Shown here piece after piece: positions 1 to 5,590 of a stretch of DNA of 5,590 nucleotides; positions within the stretch are counted from its first letter, which is position 1, and every line of letters begins with the position of its first letter. The stretch lies in the NCBI GenBank assembly GCA_023145955.1, contig JAGLDA010000043.1:1-5590 (forward strand), given 5' to 3'. A program made the translations under genes and the position numbers. This DNA comes from Bacteroidales bacterium (GTDB lineage: Bacteria > Bacteroidota > Bacteroidia > Bacteroidales > UBA1556). The notes under the pieces were generated by a model. It was not told the origin of the DNA. It did not search any database and worked only from the letters and a program-made list of their open reading frames with translations.

Positions 1-891
1 CAAATGAATTATTTATGGGATAAAGAATATCAAATAAATATTCATGCTAATGGCGATTTAGGAATTCAGGTGTGTATAGATATTACAAGACGTATGATGG
101 AACGAAACCCAAGAGAAAATCATAGGTTAACACTTCATCATATGGGATATTTTACTGACGAACAAGCTGATGAAATGAAGAAATTAGGAATAGAAGCATC
201 TGCAAATCCATATTATTTATGGGCATTAGCTGATAAATACTCTGAGCATGGCTTGGGCAAAGAAAGAGCAGAAAATATGGTGCATATGAAATCTTTAGAG
301 GATAGAGGTATTCCTTTCTCATTGCATTCTGATTTCGCAATGGCACCAGCAGAGCCATTAACATTGGCTTGGACTGCTATAAATCGTATGACAGCAGAGC
401 ATACATTAGTTTCGCAAGACCAAAGGATAAGCGTTTATTCTGCAATGAAAGGAATAACTATTACTGCAGCGCATACACTTATGTTAGAAGATGAAATAGG
501 ATCAATAAAAGTTGGAAAAAATGCGAATTTTACTATCCTTGCCGAAAATCCTTTTAAGGTAGAAAAAATGCATATTAAGGATATTTTTGTAGAAGGTTCA
601 ATTTTTAATGGTAATGTGCATTTGAATAAGAAGCATGATAGAAATTTAGCTGGCGGTTGGAGTGAGACAGAAGTAACACCAGAAGTAGAGAAAGCATTGG
701 CTTTTGTTTTAGCACAAATGAATACCTCGTCAAAATTGGATAAAATAATTAAAGTAAGAACACAAGTTGTAGCTGGAATAAACTATGATATTGATTTTCA
801 GTTAGACAATGGCGAAGTGTGGAATACTGTAGTTTATAGGGATTTGAAAAAGAACTATAAAATGACTAAAGTAGCAAGTTTGAAAAATTAA
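1..891 (+). CDS. YtcJ-like amidohydrolase (Amidohydro_3) with C-terminal cystatin-like domain, 5' end missing
   Basis: The frame is open from base 1, so the gene starts left of the window; the ATG at position 4 is an internal Met. The visible 296 codons are the C-terminal half of a metal-dependent hydrolase of the YtcJ/Amidohydro_3 group. Numbering from that Met, HANGD (residues 14-18) and LHHMGY (44-49) carry the metal or active-site histidines of the TIM barrel, and HSD (108-110) is the late catalytic Asp motif. ITAAHTLMLEDEIGSIKVGKNANFTIL (151-179, key residues only: G..K.GK.A) is the return to the composite beta-sandwich typical of the superfamily. These enzymes hydrolyse C-N bonds in amides or related compounds; the substrate cannot be told. 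The family normally ends near residue 208, but this protein continues about 85 residues into a cystatin-like domain (listed separately). Periplasmic or surface location is plausible given that tail, but the N-terminus is not visible. Confidence 0.9.
   Translation, partial: QMNYLWDKEYQINIHANGDLGIQVCIDITRRMMERNPRENHRLTLHHMGYFTDEQADEMKKLGIEASANPYYLWALADKYSEHGLGKERAENMVHMKSLEDRGIPFSLHSDFAMAPAEPLTLAWTAINRMTAEHTLVSQDQRISVYSAMKGITITAAHTLMLEDEIGSIKVGKNANFTILAENPFKVEKMHIKDIFVEGSIFNGNVHLNKKHDRNLAGGWSETEVTPEVEKALAFVLAQMNTSSKLDKIIKVRTQVVAGINYDIDFQLDNGEVWNTVVYRDLKKNYKMTKVASLKN
649..873 (+). other. Cystatin-like domain at the C-terminus of the amidohydrolase
   Basis: Residues 216-290 (counted from the Met at position 4) match the cystatin fold in order. 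They contain an N-terminal Gly pair in LAGGWSE; a helix with TPEVEKALAFVLAQMN, like the EV..AL.FA...N helix of cystatins; strand KLDKIIKVRT; the hallmark first hairpin QVVAG (763-777) followed by INYDIDFQLD; then VWNTVVYRDL and a last strand KNYKMTKV. In true cystatins the GG and QxVxG elements form two of the three parts of the wedge that blocks papain-like proteases. The third, the Pro-Trp in the second hairpin, is absent here; that turn is short (KKNY). The fold call is strong, but inhibitory activity is an inference. An alternative role is a binding or stabilising module for the hydrolase. Confidence 0.82.
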
Positions 892-893
892 TT

Positions 894-1280
894 ATGTTTA
901 AACAAAAAACCAAAATTGCTTTAATATTTATGGTTTTCACGCAATAATAGTAATAATGTGGAATATTGCAGGCTTATGGCTAATATACGCAAGGTAGATT
1001 TAAAGGTGAAAACCTAATGTATTCTGAAATTGAATATCGCATGCATATTTTGGGAACAAAAAATAATCCAGATTTTATGGGAGCCGTAGCTTTTGTGAAT
1101 GCTACTACTGCTAGTAATAATGCAATGGATATTAATCTATTTAATTTTATTGAGCCTGGTTATGGAGTAGATTTGCGCTTTATGATGAACAAAACATCAC
1201 GAACCAACATTACATTAGATTATGCCTTTGGCTCTTATGGTGCTAAAAGATTGTTTATTAATGTTAATGAGACTTTTTAA
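894..1280 (+). pseudogene. Remnant of an Omp85/BamA-type outer-membrane beta-barrel gene
   Basis: The open part (from 984 through the stop ending at 1280) encodes the last strands of a Bac_surface_Ag (Omp85 superfamily) barrel. YTQGRFKGEN resembles the family's GYxxGRFR segment, and it is followed by LMYSEIEYR, GAVAFVNATTAS, FIEPGYGVDLRFMMNK, SRTNITLDYAFG and a terminal NETF ending in the Phe typical of outer-membrane barrels. The ATG at 1017 is an internal Met of this segment. In the same frame, 2 bases after the amidohydrolase stop, an ATG at 894 begins MFKQKTKIALIFMVFTQ, which resembles the start of a signal peptide. It then hits TAA TAG TAA TAA (945-956), and another TAA (981-983) splits G from YTQGRF. 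Nearly the whole POTRA/barrel region, probably several hundred codons, is missing. The best reading is an internal deletion plus decay. Whether the signal peptide and barrel end come from the same gene is inferred from the shared frame and order. Confidence 0.68.
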
Positions 1281-1286
1281 TATGGG

Positions 1287-1320
1287 TTTGTATTGATAAA
1301 ATTAATATTTTAGCCTTTTG
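1287..1320 (+). promoter_or_regulatory. Possible Bacteroidota-type promoter for the lipase gene
   Basis: TTTG at 1287-1290 and TAGCCTTTTG at 1311-1320 are separated by 20 bases and lie 26 bases before the lipase ATG. They resemble the TTTG and TAnnTTTG boxes of Bacteroidota housekeeping promoters, but the downstream box has spacing inside it that departs from the consensus. In AT-rich DNA this could arise by chance. No Shine-Dalgarno sequence is evident before the ATG at 1346. Confidence 0.25.
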
Positions 1321-1345
1321 TAAAATGAATATTTAAATACGATTT

Positions 1346-2392
1346 ATGAAAATATTACTTATAATTACACTTCCTCTTCTTATCTTATTATCTTCATGCG
1401 AGAATGATTTCCAGAAATTGAACAAAGAAGATAATACGTATAAATTATCTACTATTGAGCAATTACAAGATAATGAATATGCTCAAAAGATAGAAACCTT
1501 TTATAATAATGGTGCTGAGGGTAATTTTGTTGGTAAAGCTGATATTAGTATTTACTATAAAATTTTTAAGCAAAAGAATAATGAAAAGTCTGCAATATTA
1601 ATTTCTACAGGCAGAACAGAAGCGGCAATAAAATATAAAGAATTGATTTTTGATCTTTATAATAATGGATACTCAGTATATATTCATGACCATAGAGGGC
1701 AAGGCTTATCGGGAAGAATGGTTGAGGACCATGATATGGGATATATAGATACTTTTCAGTTTTATATTGATGATATGAAATATTTTTATGATAATTTATT
1801 ATTGGCTAATAATCATGATAAGATTTATCTTCTTTCTCATTCAATGGGTGGTGCTATAGCTATGACATATTTAGAGCAATACGCTAATGATTTTAAAGCA
1901 GCAGCGTTTTCCTCGCCCATGTTGGGCTTAACTAAGCCAAGTTGTTCGGTAGTAAAAATACTTACTGGAGAGGATGTAAAATATGCACTAGGGCAGGGAG
2001 TATATGACGATGATGAAATTCCATTTGAAGAGAATAATCTTACAGGGTCAAAAGATAGATACACAAGAATGATAGATGCTTTTGAAAAGGAGCCAAAAGC
2101 AAAATTAGGTGGTGCTACTTACCAATGGATATACAAATCTTGTCAGCAGTTTAAGTATATTAATGCTAATATCTCAAATATTGAAACGCCATTAATTCTT
2201 TTCTCAGGAAGCGATGATAATATTGTTGATACATATGCTCACCAAAAGTTTATTGATAATGCTAAGAAGAATAATAAACTATGTATGGCATATGTTGTTG
2301 ATAATGCTAAACATGAATTATTCATCGAAAAAGATGAACAAAGAATAGAAACTATTAATGAAGTGCTGAAGTTTTATGATAAATTTAAATAG
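1346..2392 (+). CDS. PldB-like lysophospholipase / monoacylglycerol lipase, lipoprotein
   Basis: This is a 348-residue alpha/beta hydrolase of the Hydrolase_4 group, closest in pattern to lysophospholipase L2 (PldB). It would cleave acyl chains from lysophospholipids or monoglycerides. The N-terminus is a lipoprotein signal peptide (MKILLIITLPLLILL) with lipobox LSSC, so Cys18 would be lipidated; E19 and D21 follow, which may favour outer-membrane or surface placement. STGRTEAAIKYKEL (87-100) and HDHRGQGLSGR (114-124) match the PldB oxyanion and DHRGQG.SGR region. The nucleophile elbow is SHSMGG with Ser166; Ser replaces the usual first Gly, as I recall in some PldB proteins. Asp290 in FSGSDDNIVD and His323 in NAKHELFIEKDEQR complete the triad. 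RYTRMIDAF..EP..KLGGATYQW (238-261, key residues) is another PldB-like block. The lipid-anchored form differs from the signal-less E. coli PldB. It stands alone, followed by a strong terminator. Confidence 0.87.
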   Translation: MKILLIITLPLLILLSSCENDFQKLNKEDNTYKLSTIEQLQDNEYAQKIETFYNNGAEGNFVGKADISIYYKIFKQKNNEKSAILISTGRTEAAIKYKELIFDLYNNGYSVYIHDHRGQGLSGRMVEDHDMGYIDTFQFYIDDMKYFYDNLLLANNHDKIYLLSHSMGGAIAMTYLEQYANDFKAAAFSSPMLGLTKPSCSVVKILTGEDVKYALGQGVYDDDEIPFEENNLTGSKDRYTRMIDAFEKEPKAKLGGATYQWIYKSCQQFKYINANISNIETPLILFSGSDDNIVDTYAHQKFIDNAKKNNKLCMAYVVDNAKHELFIEKDEQRIETINEVLKFYDKFK

Positions 2393-2405
2393 CACAAAAA
2401 AAACT

Positions 2406-2444
2406 AAAAAAAAGCAGTTTAAGATATCTTAAACTGCTTTTTTT
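2406..2444. terminator. Bidirectional intrinsic terminator between convergent genes
   Basis: The core at 2414-2437 is a perfect 24-base palindrome, GCAGTTTAAGAT followed by its own reverse complement. It is flanked by eight A on the left (2406-2413) and seven T on the right (2438-2444). It therefore gives a hairpin plus U-tract on either strand. It begins 13 bases after the lipase stop and ends about 30 bases beyond the pdxA stop, so it probably ends both transcripts. Confidence 0.9.
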
Positions 2445-2474
2445 ATGCAATCGCATTATTATATAGCTAGTAGA

Positions 2475-3572
2475 TTATTTATGTTCTTTCTCTAGTTCAT
2501 CAACCGTAACATCTCTGCCTCTATCAGCTTTGCCCAATTTTAGAGGGTTTTTGGTTAATTCCTTATTAGATACCCTTTTTTGGAATATATCTACTGCTGA
2601 TAATACGGCAGCTCTAAAAGAGTTTGGACTAGCAAGGTTCTTACTAGTAATACTGTAGCCAGTTCCATGGTCAGGTGATGTTCTTACGATACTAATACCA
2701 GCAGTGAAATTTACGCCATCTTCAAAGTTTAATGCCTTAAAAGGCAGTAAACCTTGGTCGTGGTACATTGCTAGAATGCCATCAAATTTTGTATAATCAT
2801 TAGAACCAAAAAAGCCATCAGAAGGGAAAGGCCCAAAGGCTAATATTCTATCTTCTTTTGCTTCTTCAATTGCAGGAATAATTATATCTATTTCCTCTTT
2901 GCCAAGCAGTCCGTTGTCTCCAGCATGTGGATTTAACCCTAAAACTGCAATTCTTGGCTTAAGAATACCAAAATCTACTTTTAGGCTATCTCTAAATGTT
3001 CTAATTTTTTTACTAATAAGCTCCTTGGTAATAGTGCTTGCAACATCCTTTATTGGAATATGACCTGTTACAACAGCAACATTCATAGTTTCGCCAGCAA
3101 GAATCATAAGTTCTTTATCCTTACCAAATTTTTCAGCTAAATACTCAGTATGCCCAGGGAATTTAAAGTCATCGCTTTGAATATTGTCTTTATTTATAGG
3201 AGCTGTTACTAATACATCTACTCCATGTTCAAGATCTTGTGTTACAGCCTCTAATGACTCAAAAGCCAATATGCCTGCTGCAGAAGTTGATATTCCAGGC
3301 TCCACCTTTACTTCGCTATTTACAATATTAAGAATATTAAGTTTTCCATCAACTGCTTGATTTGCATTTTTAATATTATTAAAACTTATGTCAATATCAG
3401 GTATTGTATTTATATAATATGCTGCAAGTTTTGACGAACCATAGATTATTGGTGTACAAAAATCAAACATTCTTTCATCCTGAAATGTTTTTAAAATAGT
3501 TTCATAGCCTATTCCATTATAGTCGCCATGACTTATTCCTACTCTAACTTTCTTTTTTACTTCTTCTTCCAT
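2475..3572 (-). CDS. pdxA: 4-hydroxythreonine-4-phosphate dehydrogenase (PdxA)
   Basis: PdxA oxidises 4-phosphohydroxy-L-threonine with NAD; after decarboxylation the product is condensed with deoxyxylulose phosphate by PdxJ in pyridoxal phosphate synthesis (cytoplasm). The 365-residue protein has the whole family: VGISHGDYNGIGYE at 11-24, TAPINKDNI (123-131), substrate-binding GHTEY with His141/Thr142, and the three metal-ligand positions His171 (TGHIPIKDV), His216 (GLNPHAGDNG) and His271 (AMYHDQG). RTSPDHGTGY (297-306) and the N..SF.AA helix follow. It is longer than the ~330 residues of the E. coli enzyme, mostly through a charged C-terminal tail (330-365) with NPLKLGKADRGRD, which I recall in Bacteroidota homologues. 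The start is the only Met upstream of the first strand. It lies 37 bases after the aminopeptidase stop with no hairpin between, so co-transcription is likely. No key residue is missing. Confidence 0.96.
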   Translation of the reverse strand: MEEEVKKKVRVGISHGDYNGIGYETILKTFQDERMFDFCTPIIYGSSKLAAYYINTIPDIDISFNNIKNANQAVDGKLNILNIVNSEVKVEPGISTSAAGILAFESLEAVTQDLEHGVDVLVTAPINKDNIQSDDFKFPGHTEYLAEKFGKDKELMILAGETMNVAVVTGHIPIKDVASTITKELISKKIRTFRDSLKVDFGILKPRIAVLGLNPHAGDNGLLGKEEIDIIIPAIEEAKEDRILAFGPFPSDGFFGSNDYTKFDGILAMYHDQGLLPFKALNFEDGVNFTAGISIVRTSPDHGTGYSITSKNLASPNSFRAAVLSAVDIFQKRVSNKELTKNPLKLGKADRGRDVTVDELEKEHK

Positions 3573-3609
3573 TTTTTTAAGTTTTTTATGATTTAAGAGG
3601 GGCTATGTT

Positions 3610-5040
3610 CTATTTTGCCAACTCTTTAATAAAGTCAAATAATAATCTAGTTCCTACGCCAGAACCTCCTTTAGTACGGTAGCTATCCTTAGCACTAAGC
3701 ATAGCTGGTCCAGCAATATCTAGGTGTATCCATGGGTAATCTACATAGTTTTGAAGAAATTTGCCAGCAGTAATCGCACCACCTTCAGCACCTCCAAGGT
3801 TTTTCATATCAGCCACATCAGTTTTTATTAGCTCGTCATATTCATCCCACATTGGGAATTCTACCAATCGCTCAAAAACATTTTCAGAACTTTTGTTTAG
3901 CTTGCTTATATCAGCCTCATTATTGCGCATTGCTACTATGCCATATTTGCCAATAGCACGAGCGGCAGCTCCTGTTAAAGTGGCCAAGTCTATCACCATT
4001 AATGGGTCATATTTTTTTGCATAACTAAGTGCATCAGCAAGAATTAATCTTCCCTCGGCATCAGTGTTTAAAACCTCTACAGTCATTCCGTTATACATAG
4101 TAATAATATCGCCAGGAGTGTATGCATCTTGCCCAGGGCGATTATCGGTAGCAGGAATAAGACAAATAACATGCACTGGCAATTTAGCCTTTGCAATTGC
4201 AAAAATAGCTGTAGACGCAGCTGCTGCTCCGCCCATATCCATATGCATATTAGTCATAAAATCACCAGTCTTAATATTTACTCCACCAGTGTCGTATACT
4301 ACTCCTTTGCCAACAAAAATATATGGCTTTGAATTTATAGCATTCTCTGGTTTCCATTCCATTATGGAAAAACTAGGAGGGATGTTGCTGCCTTTATTAA
4401 CGGCTAATAAACCACCCATTTTAAGACTCTCAATTTTCTTTTTAGATAATACCTCGATTTTAAAACCAGCATCTTTACCCATAAGCTTAAATTGCTCAGT
4501 TATAGTTTGAGCATCTAAAGCCATCTGCGGTTCGTTAAGTAGATTTCGGCTCCAGAAAGTAGCTTCATTGCTTATATTCATAAGCTCAATAGCTCTTTTT
4601 TCTGTTTTGCGTACGAATATTTTTGAAAGCTTAATATCTTCTTTTTTACTCTTATACTTATCAAAAGTATATGAAGATAGAATTATACCTTCAGCATAAA
4701 ATAAAGAATACTTAGCATTGCTTAAATCAATTAGTAGAATTTCGCTTATTGGAAATGAAGAAATCTGACTTTGAATTTTCGCTCCTTCCTTTCGCAACTC
4801 CTCATGGATAATATGCTTGTCAGCCTTTTTGCTAATAATTTGCACCCATACTTGGTGTGTAAACCTATTAAAAAAGAAAACCTTATTACCTTCTTTATAA
4901 TTATCCTTTATATATTTAAGCTCTTCTTGGGTAAGTTGTTTTTCTGATAGGTCATTTATATTTTTTGATAATATAATATAACTTCCAGTATAGTTTGTTG
5001 TGGAATGTAGCTCTATTTTGGTTTTTATAATTGTATTCAT
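3610..5040 (-). CDS. Leucyl aminopeptidase, M17 family (cytosol aminopeptidase)
   Basis: This is a two-metal exopeptidase that removes N-terminal residues, usually Leu-like, from peptides in the cytoplasm; family members are normally hexamers. It has 476 residues, a normal length: a divergent N-terminal macro-like domain (about 1-150) and a conserved catalytic domain (about 160-476). The active site is complete. Metal ligands are Lys245 and Asp250 (VGKGVVYDTGG), Asp268 (HMDMGGAAA), Asp327 and Glu329 (NTDAEGR); catalytic residues are Lys257 and Arg331. SRNLLNEP (164-171) and the C-terminal LDIAGPAM (440-447) and GSGVGTRLL (459-467) also match the family. His266 stands two residues before the metal Asp268, where E. 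coli PepA has Lys (MKSDMGG). No signal peptide is visible. The start at 5040 has no competing Met nearby. It is first in a likely two-gene unit with pdxA. It resembles PepA/LAP, but I leave out a symbol because Bacteroidota carry several M17 paralogues. Confidence 0.95.
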   Translation of the reverse strand: MNTIIKTKIELHSTTNYTGSYIILSKNINDLSEKQLTQEELKYIKDNYKEGNKVFFFNRFTHQVWVQIISKKADKHIIHEELRKEGAKIQSQISSFPISEILLIDLSNAKYSLFYAEGIILSSYTFDKYKSKKEDIKLSKIFVRKTEKRAIELMNISNEATFWSRNLLNEPQMALDAQTITEQFKLMGKDAGFKIEVLSKKKIESLKMGGLLAVNKGSNIPPSFSIMEWKPENAINSKPYIFVGKGVVYDTGGVNIKTGDFMTNMHMDMGGAAAASTAIFAIAKAKLPVHVICLIPATDNRPGQDAYTPGDIITMYNGMTVEVLNTDAEGRLILADALSYAKKYDPLMVIDLATLTGAAARAIGKYGIVAMRNNEADISKLNKSSENVFERLVEFPMWDEYDELIKTDVADMKNLGGAEGGAITAGKFLQNYVDYPWIHLDIAGPAMLSAKDSYRTKGGSGVGTRLLFDFIKELAK

Positions 5041-5165
5041 TGTGAAAAAAATTAATGTACATTTGAATCTGTAAAATTAGTGAATAACATTGAGTTTTCA
5101 ATATAATTTTTGAAGATTGTTGCATGTATTTAGTGCAATGATATTCAGATTAATAAACGATATTA
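5041..5165. promoter_or_regulatory. Divergent intergenic region between the aminopeptidase and mqnC
   Basis: This is a 125-base AT-rich spacer that must hold the promoters for both flanking genes. I see no convincing TTTG/TAnnTTTG pair on either strand. TAATTTTTG at 5104-5112 (+) resembles the -7 box with one extra base but lacks a TTG at suitable spacing. A small inverted repeat, ATTGA-GTTT-TCAAT at 5089-5102, could be an operator or chance. No Shine-Dalgarno sequence precedes either start. Confidence 0.5.
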
Positions 5166-5590
5166 ATGAATATAGAAAATATAAAAATAAAAGCGTTAAA
5201 AGGTGGATATTTGACCAAGGAAGAGGGCTTATTGCTTAGTAAAGAAGTCGGTACAGGCGAATTGATGGCTTTAGCGCATGCAATTAGAAATAAGCTTCAC
5301 CCTAACAATAAGGTGGGATGGATTATTGATAGAAATGTAAATTATACGAATGTATGTTCTAGTGCTTGTCAGTTCTGTAATTTTTATGTAGGCAAAAATT
5401 CTAAAAAGGCATATATAACTTCCAGCGAAGCTTATGATGATAAAATAAAAGTGCTTTATAAATTGGGAGGAAAACAATTGCTCCTTCAAGGTGGTTTGCA
5501 TCCTGATTTGGGAATTGATTTTTATGTGGAGCTTTTTTCTCATTTGAAGAAAAAATATCCTGATGTAAAACTCCATGCACTAGGGCCGCC
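5166..5590 (+). CDS. mqnC: Cyclic dehypoxanthine futalosine synthase (MqnC), 3' end missing
   Basis: These are the first 141 codons of a radical SAM enzyme of the futalosine route to menaquinone. MqnC cyclises dehypoxanthine futalosine to its cyclic form, from which MqnD makes the naphthoate precursor. The frame opens after an in-frame TAA at 5154-5156 and the ATG at 5166 is the first start; it runs off the right edge. VGWIIDRNVNYTNVC (50-64) leads into CSSACQFCNFY, whose Cys64, Cys68 and Cys71 form the CxxxCxxC [4Fe-4S] site. GGKQLLLQGGLHPDLG (101-116), YVELFSHLKKKYPDVK (120-135) and LHALGPP follow. The LLLQGG and LHALGPP wording fits MqnC rather than the related MqnE, which reads IVGG and KAFTAVE at these places. 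It is transcribed away from the aminopeptidase gene and is probably cytoplasmic. Confidence 0.93.
   Translation, partial: MNIENIKIKALKGGYLTKEEGLLLSKEVGTGELMALAHAIRNKLHPNNKVGWIIDRNVNYTNVCSSACQFCNFYVGKNSKKAYITSSEAYDDKIKVLYKLGGKQLLLQGGLHPDLGIDFYVELFSHLKKKYPDVKLHALGP

Noticed and set aside
4..6. ATG as the true start of the amidohydrolase
   Set aside because: The frame is open to the window edge, and the visible protein lacks the N-terminal half of the family, including the first metal-binding motif. The ATG is an internal Met.
152..364. Minus-strand 70-residue open frame
   Set aside because: It is a shadow of the amidohydrolase gene, with no recognisable domain.
945..956. TAATAGTAATAA as a recoding or programmed stop element
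   Set aside because: Four consecutive stops with most of the protein missing afterwards fit gene decay; nothing suggests read-through.
1017..1280. An intact 87-residue small protein gene
   Set aside because: The segment is the C-terminus of an Omp85-type barrel, and homology continues upstream of this ATG in the same frame (YTQGRFKGENL) up to a stop. It is a fragment rather than a stand-alone gene.
1297..1312. TAAAAT-TAAT-ATTTTA hairpin after the barrel remnant as a terminator
   Set aside because: It has only six A-T pairs and no following T-run. It is easily expected by chance in this AT-rich spacer.
4064..4510. 148-residue plus-strand open frame opposite the aminopeptidase
   Set aside because: It lies wholly antisense to the conserved M17 catalytic domain, and its composition is what reverse reading of that domain would give.
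5271..5576. Minus-strand 101-residue open frame at the right end
   Set aside because: It is antisense to mqnC, whose plus-strand translation has clear radical SAM motifs.
1..5590. Mobile element, tRNA, CRISPR or phage-defence system
   Set aside because: No transposase or integrase frame, no terminal inverted repeats, no cloverleaf and no spaced direct repeats were seen. The genes are metabolic and envelope functions.

Overview
This is an AT-rich window (about one third G+C by eye) from a member of the Bacteroidota. The evidence is the protein flavour (PdxA, M17 aminopeptidase and MqnC of the Bacteroidota type), a lipoprotein with a short LSSC lipobox and acidic residues after the cysteine, the lack of strong Shine-Dalgarno sequences, and TAnnTTTG-like rather than TATAAT-like upstream elements. 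The MqnC gene points to a futalosine-pathway menaquinone maker, which within Bacteroidota would favour a Cytophagales-like lineage. That placement is inference.

Layout. Positions 1-891 (+) hold the C-terminal half of a YtcJ-like amidohydrolase (Amidohydro_3 type), cut by the left edge. Its last ~75 residues form an unexpected cystatin-like domain with GG, an EV..AL.F helix and a perfect QVVAG loop. Two bases after its stop lies what looks like a decayed Omp85/BamA-type outer-membrane barrel gene (894-1280, +). A signal-peptide-like start, a run of four in-frame stops and one more stop precede the last strands of the barrel, all in one frame. Next is an exported PldB-like lysophospholipase/monoacylglycerol-lipase lipoprotein (1346-2392, +). 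A symmetrical terminator at 2406-2444 separates it from the convergent minus-strand pair.

The minus-strand pair reads leucyl aminopeptidase (M17, 3610-5040) then pdxA (2475-3572), with a 37-base gap, so probably one transcript. Divergent from it, after a 125-base AT-rich spacer, the first 141 codons of mqnC (5166-5590, +) run off the right edge.

How they fit together. The right half is core metabolism: PLP synthesis (PdxA), peptide turnover (leucyl aminopeptidase) and menaquinone synthesis (MqnC). The left half is envelope or accessory: an amidohydrolase with a putative protease-inhibitor-like tail, an outer-membrane protein remnant and a lipid-active lipoprotein. No mobile element, tRNA, rRNA or CRISPR was seen. 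The most unusual items are the amidohydrolase-cystatin fusion and the broken Omp85 gene behind it; nothing here makes a multi-gene novel system convincing.
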